A stretch of DNA of 11,988 nt from Planctomycetota bacterium. GTDB lineage: Bacteria > Planctomycetota > UBA8108 > UBA1146 > JAJFFE01. How positions within the stretch are numbered: position 1 is the stretch's first letter; each line of letters opens with the position of its first letter. The DNA lies in NCBI GenBank assembly GCA_020425835.1, contig JAGQRC010000041.1, positions 1 to 11,988 of the forward strand, written 5' to 3'. Position numbers and translations under genes: made by a program. The notes under the pieces are model-generated. The model saw only the letters and a program-made list of their open reading frames with translations, did no database searches and was not told the origin of the DNA. This document shows positions 1 to 7,013 of this stretch, piece after piece.

Positions 1-519
1 GGCGAGTGCTTGGTCGAGGCGGTGCACCCGAGTCTTCAAGAGGCGCACGATGCGTTCCTCGAGTTCGATCACCTGAAAGGGGTCGATCGCCAGCAGGCGC
101 AGCGCCTTTCGCAGGAAGTCGCCCTCGAGACCATTGCGGCGCCCCTCTTCGACCGCCGCAACATAGGCGCGCGTGTGCCCGGTCTTCCGGGCGAGATCGT
201 CCATCGTCAGGTGTCGACGCCGGCGCTCGGATCGCAAGAGCTTCCCGAGCTCGATGTGGAGCTGGGAAAGCTCGAGCTCCTTCTCGCGGCGGGGCGACAG
301 CGGCGCATCCTCTTCGGCCCCTGCAGCGTCGAAGAACTGAGCCGGAGAGACTTCCAGGGCGCGAGCGATCTTGGCGAGGATCTCCGTGTCGATCCGGCGC
401 TGCCCTTGTTCGAGGCGCGACATCTGAGATTGCGACAACCCGATCAGCCGGGCCAGCTCCTTGCCCGTGATCCGACGCTCCTCGCGGAGCTTCTTGATTT
501 GCTGACCGATGTCGAGCAC
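1..519 (-). CDS. Tandem XRE-type helix-turn-helix regulator (partial, runs off the left edge)
   Basis: This is the N-terminal 173 codons of a DNA-binding regulator; the stop lies outside the window. Two helix-turn-helix units of the XRE/HTH_3 type are visible. The first spans about residues 3-61 and has the classic pattern ELARLIGLSQSQMSRLEQGQ. The second, at about 88-147, is more diverged (TMDDLARKTGHTRAYVAAVEEG). A charged linker at about 66-85 joins them, and a probable coiled coil begins after 150 (IELEERIVRLLKTRV). The start is GTG at 519-517: an AGAGGA Shine-Dalgarno-like stretch sits about seven bases upstream, and the ATG at 526-524 is in another frame. It is the last gene visible of the minus-strand run thiS-thiG-CPBP. 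The XRE call is firm from sequence; the regulated target and any ligand domain beyond the edge are unknown. Confidence 0.88.
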   Translation of the reverse strand, partial: MLDIGQQIKKLREERRITGKELARLIGLSQSQMSRLEQGQRRIDTEILAKIARALEVSPAQFFDAAGAEEDAPLSPRREKELELSQLHIELGKLLRSERRRRHLTMDDLARKTGHTRAYVAAVEEGRRNGLEGDFLRKALRLLAIDPFQVIELEERIVRLLKTRVHRLDQALA

Positions 520-546
520 GGCGCATCCTCTTTCGACAGTGATCCG

Positions 547-552
547 ATTGTA
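547..552 (-). promoter_or_regulatory. Candidate -10 box for the XRE regulator
   Basis: The minus strand reads TACAAT here, five of six matches to the sigma-70 -10 consensus, about 28 bases before the GTG start. It lies in the 88-base gap between the CPBP gene and the regulator, so a short leader would result. No good -35 hexamer is visible at 16-18 bases, so this is only a candidate. Confidence 0.3.
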
Positions 553-607
553 CCCGGCCTCCCCAGCGATTCCGATGACCCAGAACGAACCCGCGACGGG
601 AACACCG

Positions 608-1477
608 TCACAGCGCGGCGATGGTCATCGCGAGGATCTGCGACGCGTTGAAGATCGCATGGAGGAAGATCGACACCCAGAGGTTCCCCGTCCGCAGGAA
701 GACGACCGCGAGCACGCAGCCGAACACGAAGAGAGGGAGCGACGCGGCGACGCTGGCGTGCACCAGGGCGAACAACGCCGAGGTCGCGATCACCGAGAAG
801 GCCGCAGGAATCCTGGCGCCGATCATCCCCCGGAGCAGAAGGCCCCGGAACAACAGCTCCTCGAGGAGCGGCGCCACGACGATCGCCGTGAAGGCGAGGA
901 GCATCGGGGCCAGCACCTCCCGGTGGACGATGAAATGGATGAACTGATCGACCGCCGCCTGAGGAGTCGCTCTCCAAGTCGCCTCGAGGAGCATCCCCCA
1001 ACCCGTGGTGATGACGAGCCAACCGGGAACCAGAGCGAGGAACACCATCGCCCCGACCCCCAGTCCGCGCGGAAGGTTCGGCCGGCTCAACCCCCAGTCG
1101 GCATCGATACTTCGACCCGCGACCCACGCCTGCATCAGGATGAAGGTTGCGCAGCCGAACCGGATCGCTCCACGGAGCGCCAAGGTGATCGGGCTGGTCG
1201 CCTCGCTCAGCACGGCGGGGGCTTCGGCCAACAATCGAGCGCTGAGAGGAGAGGCGGGGAGCACCGCGTCGAGCGCACGGATCACGGGAAGGTGAACGCC
1301 GTAGATGAGGAGCTGACCCAACGCGAACTCGATGAAGTACCAGATCCCGAAGGGGAGAAGTGCGTCGACCCAGCTCCAGTCGGGCGCGATCAGCGGGGAT
1401 GGGGGACAGCGTCGTAGGACCGCCCGGAGCATCGCGACACTCGCGGCGGTGATCGCCACGGCGCAGATCCCGAGCAC
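608..1477 (-). CDS. CPBP-family intramembrane glutamic-type protease (Abi/Rce1-like)
   Basis: A polytopic membrane protein of at least 289 residues with the signatures of the CPBP (CAAX protease and bacteriocin-processing) family. Counting from the GTG at 1477, these are EELLFRG with E206/E207 and R211, then H240 in LFALVHAS, then H273 and N277 in FLHAIFN. In this family these residues form the active site in the membrane, and members cleave membrane-associated peptides or prenylated proteins. At least six hydrophobic segments are visible. The start is unclear: the GTG at 1477 has no ribosome binding site and would cut into the first membrane helix. The frame stays open upstream to a TGA at 1597-1595, with plausible coding content but no ATG, GTG or TTG. 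A CTG at 1555, four bases after the thiG stop, is the best alternative and would suggest translational coupling. The substrate is unknown. Confidence 0.9.
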   Translation of the reverse strand: MLGICAVAITAASVAMLRAVLRRCPPSPLIAPDWSWVDALLPFGIWYFIEFALGQLLIYGVHLPVIRALDAVLPASPLSARLLAEAPAVLSEATSPITLALRGAIRFGCATFILMQAWVAGRSIDADWGLSRPNLPRGLGVGAMVFLALVPGWLVITTGWGMLLEATWRATPQAAVDQFIHFIVHREVLAPMLLAFTAIVVAPLLEELLFRGLLLRGMIGARIPAAFSVIATSALFALVHASVAASLPLFVFGCVLAVVFLRTGNLWVSIFLHAIFNASQILAMTIAAL

Positions 1478-1559
1478 GATGATGATGCCGATACCAGAGC
1501 CGTCCTCGGAGAGCTCGCGGAGAGACTCGAGGAGGCGGGAGACGAAGCTGTCCAGATCG

Positions 1560-2399
1560 CTACTCGCCGTCGATGGAGTCCTGTGCGGACCGAGTCAGCT
1601 CGATCGTGCCGGAGACGGGGCTCGATGCGCTCGCATAGCGCCGCTTCGGGATGCGACCGGACCGCGCCGACCAGTAGCCCGCTTCGAGCGCCTGCTTCAT
1701 GGCACGCGCCATGGTGACCGGGTTCCGAGCCAGAGCAACCCCGGTGTTGAGGAGAACGCCCTCGGCACCCAACTCCATGGCAATCGCAACGTCGCTCGCC
1801 GTGCCGACACCGGCATCCACGATCACCGGAACCTTCAGCTTCTCGATGATGATCGAGATGTTGTTCGGGTTCAGAACCCCCTGCCCGCTCCCGATCGGGG
1901 ATCCCGCCGGCATGACCGACGTCGCACCCGCCGCTTCGAGTCGCTGTGCCGCGATCGGATCGTCGGACGTGTAGGCAAGCACCGTGAAGCCCTCGGCCGC
2001 GAGCTTCTCGGTCGCCTCGATCGTCGCGACCGGATCGGGGAGCAGCGTGTCCGGGTCTCCCAGGACCTCCAGCTTCACCCAATCGCCGAACCCGAGCTCG
2101 CGGCCGAGGCGAGCGACACGAATCGCGTCCTCTGCCGTGTAGCAACCCGCGGTGTTGGGAAGGATCGAGTACCGCTCGCGGTCGATGAACTCGAGGAGGT
2201 TCGGCCCCTTCCCCGAGAGATCCACTCGACGAATCGCGACCGTGACCGCATCGCACCCCGACGCCTCGAGCGCGTCGGCCATCACCTCGAACGTCTCGTA
2301 CTTGCCCGTCCCGAGGATCAATCTGGACCGGAGTGTCCGATCCGCGAGGACCAGCGGCTCGATCGCGAAATCCGGTTGTGGAGTGCTCCTGACCTGCAT
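1560..2399 (-). CDS. thiG: Thiazole synthase ThiG
   Basis: ThiG condenses deoxyxylulose 5-phosphate, dehydroglycine and the sulfur carried as ThiS thiocarboxylate to form the thiazole of thiamine, in the cytoplasm. The 279-residue product shows the whole TIM-barrel family pattern: LILGTGKYE (28-35), VTVAIRRVD (52-60), [10 protein letters not shown] (80-89), WVKLEV with the Schiff-base lysine K109, [12 protein letters not shown] (163-174), [11 protein letters not shown] (193-203) and [11 protein letters not shown] (217-227). It is slightly longer than typical members (about 255-265) because of a C-terminal extension. The ATG start is preceded by a GGAGGAGGGTAGGGA stretch that includes the thiS stop, only seven bases before the ATG, so the two genes are almost certainly co-translated. 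The CPBP gene follows at once. Confidence 0.98.
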   Translation of the reverse strand: MQVRSTPQPDFAIEPLVLADRTLRSRLILGTGKYETFEVMADALEASGCDAVTVAIRRVDLSGKGPNLLEFIDRERYSILPNTAGCYTAEDAIRVARLGRELGFGDWVKLEVLGDPDTLLPDPVATIEATEKLAAEGFTVLAYTSDDPIAAQRLEAAGATSVMPAGSPIGSGQGVLNPNNISIIIEKLKVPVIVDAGVGTASDVAIAMELGAEGVLLNTGVALARNPVTMARAMKQALEAGYWSARSGRIPKRRYASASSPVSGTIELTRSAQDSIDGE

Positions 2400-2406
2400 C
2401 GCGTCC

Positions 2407-2607
2407 CTACCCTCCTCCGACGACGGTGACGACCTCGACCGAGTCGCCCTCCCGGATCACGGTCGACTCGTGCGCGGCGCGTGGAACGAGATGGCGGTTG
2501 ACCTCGACGGCGATCGGTCCGGCACCGAGCCCGAGATCCTCGATCAGCGAACGGATCGTCATTCCGTCCGGAAAGTCTCGCTCGTCCCCGTTGACCCGCA
2601 CCAGCAT
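2407..2607 (-). CDS. thiS: Sulfur carrier protein ThiS
   Basis: A 66-residue ubiquitin-fold sulfur carrier that is adenylated and thiocarboxylated at its C terminus and then gives sulfur to ThiG. It ends in VVGGG, the required terminal di-glycine, and has the usual beta-grasp pattern: a start [12 protein letters not shown], then [10 protein letters not shown], then [12 protein letters not shown], then EGDSVEVV. The ATG at 2607-2605 fits the family's length and has a GGGAG ribosome binding site seven bases upstream; the longer open frame upstream is not part of the protein. It is first in the thiS-thiG order. The codons for the terminal glycines supply most of the ribosome binding site for thiG. 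No adenylyltransferase (ThiF) gene is visible in the window. I see no TPP-riboswitch core sequence in the 206-base leader. Confidence 0.96.
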   Translation of the reverse strand: MLVRVNGDERDFPDGMTIRSLIEDLGLGAGPIAVEVNRHLVPRAAHESTVIREGDSVEVVTVVGGG

Positions 2608-2761
2608 CCGTGCACTCCCGACCCGACTCTCGCCCTCGTGAGCGACGAGGCCGCGCCCCGCCGAACCGCGGAGTCTACCAAGGCGGCCGGACGATGTGGA
2701 TCGCTTCGCGAACCCGACCACGGCTCCGGTTCGAAGACGCCCTTCCGGCCAGGGGCGCGGC

Positions 2762-2789
2762 TTGCATTGCATTCGCGTTGGACTACAAC
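2762..2789 (+). promoter_or_regulatory. Candidate promoter for the two membrane-protein genes
   Basis: TTGCAT (2762-2767) and TACAAC (2784-2789) lie 16 bases apart and 24 bases before the ATG at 2814. Each matches four of six sigma-70 consensus bases. They sit in the 206-base divergent gap between thiS and the plus-strand operon, the only local AT-richer stretch there. This is a weak prediction. Confidence 0.3.
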
Positions 2790-2813
2790 GGCCGGCAAGA
2801 AAGCGAGCCGAAC

Positions 2814-3479
2814 ATGAGCGAGTCCCCCGAGAGTCCCGACTTCCAGTCCGACAAGTCCAGTGGCGCCAAGACCGGATGCATGATCGTCGGCACCGGCTGC
2901 CTGATCCTGCTCCTGATCGGGATCGGACTCGCGATCTACCTCGCCCTCAACTGGAAGGAGTACGTCACCGAGATCGGCCGCCGCACCTTCGACGCCGTCG
3001 TCGAGGACTCGCAGCTCCCCGAGGACCAGAAGGTGAAGATCAAGGAGACCATCGACCGAGTCGCGGACGACTACAAGAAAGAGCGCATCGACGAGAAACA
3101 GATCGAGGCGATCTTCCGGGAGGCGCGCCCGCTGTTGACGGCAGTGATCGGGTTGGCTGCCGTCCAGAAGTACATCGCTCCCTCGCGGCTGTCGGACGAA
3201 GAGAAGGCGGCAGGCGAGCTGGCGGTTCGCCGCCTGATCCACGGGGTTTTCGACGGCTCCGTTCCCGACTCCGCCATCGACGAGCTCCAGGAGCTGATCG
3301 CGCCCACCGGCAGTTCCGGACGGGTGAATGCCAAGGAGAAAATGACGGACGACGAAGTGCGCGAGGTCATCGCCAAGGCCAAGCAAGCCGCCGACGATGC
3401 GGGGGTCCCCGCCGAGGTGCCCCCGCCGGATATCGCCGGGGAGTTGGAGCGCGCTGTCGACCGGGCGTACCAGAAGTAG
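2814..3479 (+). CDS. Single-pass membrane protein of unknown function
   Basis: I do not recognise this 221-residue protein. A polar N-terminal tail (1-20, rich in S, E, D and P) is followed by one strong hydrophobic segment at about 22-45 (CMIVGTGCLILLLIGIGLAI). After it comes a hydrophilic, mostly helical, highly charged domain of about 175 residues (for example QLPEDQKVKIKETIDRVADD and MTDDEVREVIAKAKQAADDA). The positive balance (K14, K19) suggests the N terminus is inside and the helical domain lies across the membrane. The ATG at 2814 is chosen because the membrane segment follows directly; its ribosome binding site is poor (AAGAAAGCGAG). The next gene starts five bases after the stop, so the two are probably one operon. 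No enzyme motif is visible. Confidence 0.8.
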   Translation: MSESPESPDFQSDKSSGAKTGCMIVGTGCLILLLIGIGLAIYLALNWKEYVTEIGRRTFDAVVEDSQLPEDQKVKIKETIDRVADDYKKERIDEKQIEAIFREARPLLTAVIGLAAVQKYIAPSRLSDEEKAAGELAVRRLIHGVFDGSVPDSAIDELQELIAPTGSSGRVNAKEKMTDDEVREVIAKAKQAADDAGVPAEVPPPDIAGELERAVDRAYQK

Positions 3480-3484
3480 AGGGA

Positions 3485-4636
3485 ATGTTGCGTCGGCGCC
3501 CACCTCGCTCCGTGTGGATCGCAGCGGTGATCGTCGTCGCGGTCGCGATCCTCGCGGCGACCGTGGTGTTCCTGGACATTCCTGCGCCCGACGATCGGCA
3601 CCTCCGACTTGTCCCCGTGTCGGTGCCCTCGAGGACCAACGGCTACGCCGCATTCGACACCTTGCTCCAGCGAGTCTGGCCGATCGGGGTCCGTCGCGCG
3701 CAAGTCGAGGCTTCCCTTCTCGGCGACCGCGGGTCGGCACTGCGAGAGCAGTTCTTGGCGGAGTGGGACGATGTGACGGCGTTCGAGCATTTCGTGCCGC
3801 CGGTTCGCGAGAAGTCGGCCGACCCCATCTTCGTCCACGGCGAGGGGATCACCCAACTCGTCACGGCCCGGGCGACGACGCGCCGGGCGCGCGGCGACCA
3901 CCACGCGGCGCTGGCCGACTACCTCGCGCTGGTCCGCATCGGTCACGAGATCGCCAGCCAGAATTCCGATTCCTTCCGTGCCTCCGGAGCGAATCGGATC
4001 AAGGCGACCGGTCTTCTCGGCATTCGCGAACTCGCGATGGAGGATCGGCTCGACGCGAAGACGATCGTCGACGCGCGAACGCGCCTCGCCGAACGCCGGT
4101 GGGAACTCGGCGATGTCGAGAGTGTCGTCCGGTGCGAGTACCACCTCGACTCGAGGCTCATCCTCGACGCCTCATCGGACCGGAGCTCAGGGCTCCTCAA
4201 GCCCAACCTGACTCGGCAGGGATTCGTGCAGTACTGCGACACGATTCTCGGCGAAGCCCGGGGGCCCCAGAGCGACACCGCGGAGCAGTGGGCGAGGACG
4301 TTCGCTGAGCACTTGGGTTCGTGGCGAGCGGTCTTCCGAGCCAACTCGACGGGAGACCAGCTCCTCCTCCACGGTATGTCCATCGTCGACACACAACGCT
4401 GGATCATGCTCGAGGATCGGGCAACGGACATCGCCCTCGCGCTCTCGCTGTTCCGGCAGGACCGCGGCAGGAACGCGACCTCCTTGGCGGAGTTGGTCCC
4501 GGAGTTCCTCGAGTCGCTGCCGGAGGACCCTTTCGACCTCGCCCCCTTGGAGTTCGACCCGGAGTCGGGCGTCGTTCACCGCCCCGAGGCCACTATCCCC
4601 GTCGCGCCTTCGCAACAGGACCAGAGACCGCGATGA
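3485..4636 (+). CDS. Membrane-anchored protein with a pseudopilin-like C-terminal motif, function unknown
   Basis: A 383-residue protein that starts with a basic MLRRRPPR stretch and one membrane helix (about 11-31, IAAVIVVAVAILAATVVFL), then a large domain probably outside the cytoplasm. Near the C terminus (about 335-357) it has SLAELVPEFLESLPEDPFD followed by APLEF. This matches a motif seen in many planctomycete hypothetical proteins and resembles the LxxLVPxYLxxLPxDPW tail of type II secretion pseudopilins. The middle region is helical (LADYLALVRIGHEIASQ). No catalytic motif is recognised. The ATG at 3485 follows the upstream stop after five bases, with AGAGGGA immediately before it (unusually tight). 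Co-transcription with the upstream membrane protein is likely. The gene ends in front of a strong hairpin and converges on the dockerin gene. Confidence 0.8.
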   Translation: MLRRRPPRSVWIAAVIVVAVAILAATVVFLDIPAPDDRHLRLVPVSVPSRTNGYAAFDTLLQRVWPIGVRRAQVEASLLGDRGSALREQFLAEWDDVTAFEHFVPPVREKSADPIFVHGEGITQLVTARATTRRARGDHHAALADYLALVRIGHEIASQNSDSFRASGANRIKATGLLGIRELAMEDRLDAKTIVDARTRLAERRWELGDVESVVRCEYHLDSRLILDASSDRSSGLLKPNLTRQGFVQYCDTILGEARGPQSDTAEQWARTFAEHLGSWRAVFRANSTGDQLLLHGMSIVDTQRWIMLEDRATDIALALSLFRQDRGRNATSLAELVPEFLESLPEDPFDLAPLEFDPESGVVHRPEATIPVAPSQQDQRPR

Positions 4637-4639
4637 TGC

Positions 4640-4667
4640 GAGAGGGGGAACCGAAGCTCCCCCTCTC
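4640..4667. terminator. Hairpin between convergent genes, possible bidirectional terminator
   Basis: A perfect 10-bp stem (GAGAGGGGGA paired with TCCCCCTCTC) closes an eight-base loop. It lies in the 68-base gap between two converging genes, three bases after one stop codon and 37 bases beyond the other. No T-run follows on either strand, so it is not a textbook intrinsic terminator, although position and stability fit a transcription end or mRNA-protecting hairpin. Confidence 0.55.
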
Positions 4668-4704
4668 CCCAGCGGCATCGAACGGCCTGCGCCATCGAAC
4701 GGGG

Positions 4705-6414
4705 TTATGGACAGGGCGGGAACGAGCCGCAGGTCAGCGCGTCGAACGTCGGGTCGACCCCGCAGTTCGGATGCGGCGCCGGCGGCGAAGGACCGCCCGC
4801 GAACAATGCGTTCAGGATCGTGATCGCATCCGCGATGTCGAGGGTACCGCTGTCGTTGGCGTCACACGCATCATCGCAGAGCAACGTGATCGGAGGGCCA
4901 CTCGGGAAGAGGAAGGCCAGGACGGTGACCGCGTCCGCGATGTTGAACGCCGCGTCGGCGTTGCAGTCGCCTCGCACGAACTTCTGCTCACACTCGTCCG
5001 GGATCCCGTTGCCGTTCAGGTCGAACGAGGTCCCGAGCAGGATGTCGCAGAGATCCGGTCGATTGTTCCCGTTGCAGTCCGGGACGAGACCGACCATGAC
5101 CGCAAAGGTGTCGGGGACACCATCCGCGTCGCAGTCCTCGACGAGGTCGAGAGCGTCGACGTCGTCGGAGTACATGCCCCACGGCATGACGGGACAGCCC
5201 GGGAGACCCACTCCCCCGCGCCAGGTGCAGAGGCCCAAGCTCTCCGCCGCGAACCAGATCCCCGGAGGGGTCCCGGGGGGTCCCGCCGGCGTGAGGATGT
5301 CGCCCTCACAGATCGGAAGGCCGAGGTAGAAGTCCGGTGTCCCGATGATGGCCGATCCTCGACGCACCGAGAAGAACAGCATGTCGGGGCCGCCGGGCAT
5401 GGTCCAGTCGTACGGTGCGAACGACGGCTGGAAGATGAGGTCGCCGTTGTCGAACAGCACCAAAGCGTCCAGGTCATCGGTATCCGGCCCGAAGAGGTCG
5501 AGGCCCAACGCCGGCGCGGAAGCGTAGATCACCGCGGCTGCGCCCGGAGCGTGACAGATCAGAACATCTCCGCCAACGTAGGGTCCGTTGGCCGGCGCGG
5601 AGGCCGATCCCGGAACGCCTTCGATCGGGTCGAAGACCAGCGCGCTGTCGAGCGAGAAGAACACCGGGAAGGATCCCGGGAAGGCCGGGAAGTCGACATC
5701 GACGGCATCGAGATTGTCACCCATGTCGAGCGGTCCGGGCGCGGGCATGTTCGGCTCGATCATTCCCAACCCGAACGGGCCGACGGGAACCGTGCCGTCC
5801 CCGTCCAGCGCGTCGAAGTTCCCAGGTGGGACGGCGAACGGTGGAACCGGAGCGATACCCGGCGGCCATGCGGGCGACGGGAAGAAGAGGAAAACGTCGG
5901 CGCTGGCCTCGTACGGCGCCGGTGCCGGGAACAGAGCCGCTCCCTCGGTCGAGACGTTCGGCGGCAAGGGCGGGATGGGTCCCTGCAACCCGACCGCAAA
6001 CTCATCCACCGAGAACGCCCAGGCCAACGGGATCCACATCGGCAACGAAGGATCATCCATGACATCGAAGCCGAACGAGAGGGCGTCGACCTCGACTCCC
6101 CCGGGAATGCCCGGGAGGTGACCGACCGCCGGCGGATGGAGCGGGAGCCCCAGCCCTGGCATGGGCGGCCCGAATCCTCCACTGATCACGATGGGAGGAA
6201 TCGCGAGCGGGACGAGCGTGGCGCCGAGGATATCGCCTTCGGTGATCGGGGTTCCCGTCGCGGCGTCCGGCAACCCGATCGTCGGGCCTTGGTAGTCGAC
6301 CGAGTAGGTCGGCGACTGGGCCATGGTGCGCCCACACCACACGAGGACCGCCAACGCGGCGAGTGAGAGAACAACGAGCGACCGGAAGAGGCAGGTCCTT
6401 TCATTCGAGAACAT
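4705..6414 (-). CDS. Secreted repeat protein with C-terminal dockerin-like EF-hand pair
   Basis: A 569-residue exported protein. Residues 1-33 form a signal peptide (hydrophobic core LVVLSLAALAVLVW, probable cleavage after TMAQ). The mature part, about 38-425, is proline-, glycine- and aspartate-rich and contains about four divergent repeats marked by an FSV/FSL start, a GDIL/GDVL motif and a (V/L)DAL end. A DCDADGVPD / DCNGNNRPD / DLNGNGIPDEC stretch (426-475) and a dockerin-like pair of calcium loops (about 479-563; RGDCNADAAFNIADAV and DACDANDSGTLDIADAI) finish it. The tail ending LFAGGPSPPAPHPNCGVDPT is very typical of Planctomycetota surface proteins. The ATG at 6414-6412 is chosen because the signal peptide starts there and AAAGG lies eight bases upstream; the frame is open further up but lacks such features. 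It is probably cell-surface attached or secreted; binding partner and role are unknown. Confidence 0.93.
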   Translation of the reverse strand: MFSNERTCLFRSLVVLSLAALAVLVWCGRTMAQSPTYSVDYQGPTIGLPDAATGTPITEGDILGATLVPLAIPPIVISGGFGPPMPGLGLPLHPPAVGHLPGIPGGVEVDALSFGFDVMDDPSLPMWIPLAWAFSVDEFAVGLQGPIPPLPPNVSTEGAALFPAPAPYEASADVFLFFPSPAWPPGIAPVPPFAVPPGNFDALDGDGTVPVGPFGLGMIEPNMPAPGPLDMGDNLDAVDVDFPAFPGSFPVFFSLDSALVFDPIEGVPGSASAPANGPYVGGDVLICHAPGAAAVIYASAPALGLDLFGPDTDDLDALVLFDNGDLIFQPSFAPYDWTMPGGPDMLFFSVRRGSAIIGTPDFYLGLPICEGDILTPAGPPGTPPGIWFAAESLGLCTWRGGVGLPGCPVMPWGMYSDDVDALDLVEDCDADGVPDTFAVMVGLVPDCNGNNRPDLCDILLGTSFDLNGNGIPDECEQKFVRGDCNADAAFNIADAVTVLAFLFPSGPPITLLCDDACDANDSGTLDIADAITILNALFAGGPSPPAPHPNCGVDPTFDALTCGSFPPCP

Positions 6415-7013
6415 GGCACACACCTTTCTAGTGGTCTGTGCGCGAGTTCGAAGTGTCTCCTTTGGCGGACACCAGCAGGACTTCGTCCGCGAGCACTGCG
6501 ACGCCGCTGAATCCAGGGTGGCTGTTCCCGAGTCTGCCGAGCCCCCTTTCACGGTAGCGGGAATCGCCCCGTGACGTGCGACTCGGGTTGCGTACCCGCG
6601 AATGTCAACGACACCATCCGTCGACCACGGCTACGAACTCGTGCGCCGTTCGTCGGTCCCGACACGAACTTGCCACAGTGAGAACGTGCTTCCTTGGGTT
6701 CGCGCCCGCCGACCCGAGAGATCGAGAACCACAACACGAGCGAGCCCGAGCGAAGCGTTGGCCAACGGCCATCCGGATTGGGTGCGTTCACGTAACCGGA
6801 GATCTCGCGGAGACGTCCGGCGAGTCCGTCCGGAGCGGGGATCCCGAACCGCAGGTCGGAGCCCACCGGATACTTGCACGCCTGCGAAGGGTGACTCTGC
6901 CCCGCCACACCGTAGGTTCCGATAACGGCGCAAGACACGCTCAACCCCGCGTAGGGGGAAACCCGATCATCTCTCAGGGCCCACCCCTGGTCCGTGGCCC
7001 CGGGAGTCCGAAC
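6415..7013. other. 599-base divergent intergenic region without a convincing gene
   Basis: This gap separates the dockerin gene (minus) from the histidine kinase (plus). Open frames cross it on both strands, but none has a ribosome binding site, a recognisable domain or continuity with a neighbour that I can support. The kinase frame itself is open back to 6576, yet residues before MSTSPTD look non-coding and a GGGAG ribosome binding site marks 7014. Near the kinase there are small GC hairpins: CCCC/GGGG at 6945-6957 and CAGGG/CCCTG at 6975-6989. A 12-bp palindrome CGTTGGCCAACG lies at 6756-6767. No clear sigma-70 or sigma-54 promoter and no riboswitch core was recognised. It probably holds the two divergent promoters and a long kinase leader. 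Confidence 0.6.
6416..6441 (-). promoter_or_regulatory. Inverted repeat overlapping the ribosome binding site of the dockerin gene
   Basis: On the minus strand GCACAGACC and GGTGTGTGC pair over nine positions with one G-G mismatch around an eight-base loop (ACTAGAAA). The last base of the stem lies one base before the ATG. The AAAGG ribosome binding site is half in the loop and half in the stem. It could limit translation initiation or be an operator; it may also be chance. Confidence 0.3.

Noticed and set aside
2608..2813. Possible TPP riboswitch in front of thiS
   Set aside because: I searched the minus-strand leader by eye for the conserved CUGAGA and ACCUGA blocks and found neither.
6756..6767. 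12-bp perfect palindrome CGTTGGCCAACG as an operator
   Set aside because: About three such palindromes are expected by chance in 12 kb, and it has no second copy or clear relation to a promoter.
6549..6944. 131-codon minus-strand open frame in the large gap
   Set aside because: Its composition is partly coding-like, but it has no ribosome binding site that I can see and no recognisable domain, and two other frames are open over the same region, as expected in GC-rich DNA. A database search for a homologue would decide.
6860..6967. c-di-GMP (GEMM) riboswitch before the histidine kinase
   Set aside because: A CACGC block and a CCGT...ACGG hairpin look faintly similar, but the conserved GGGACGCAAAGCC core is missing.
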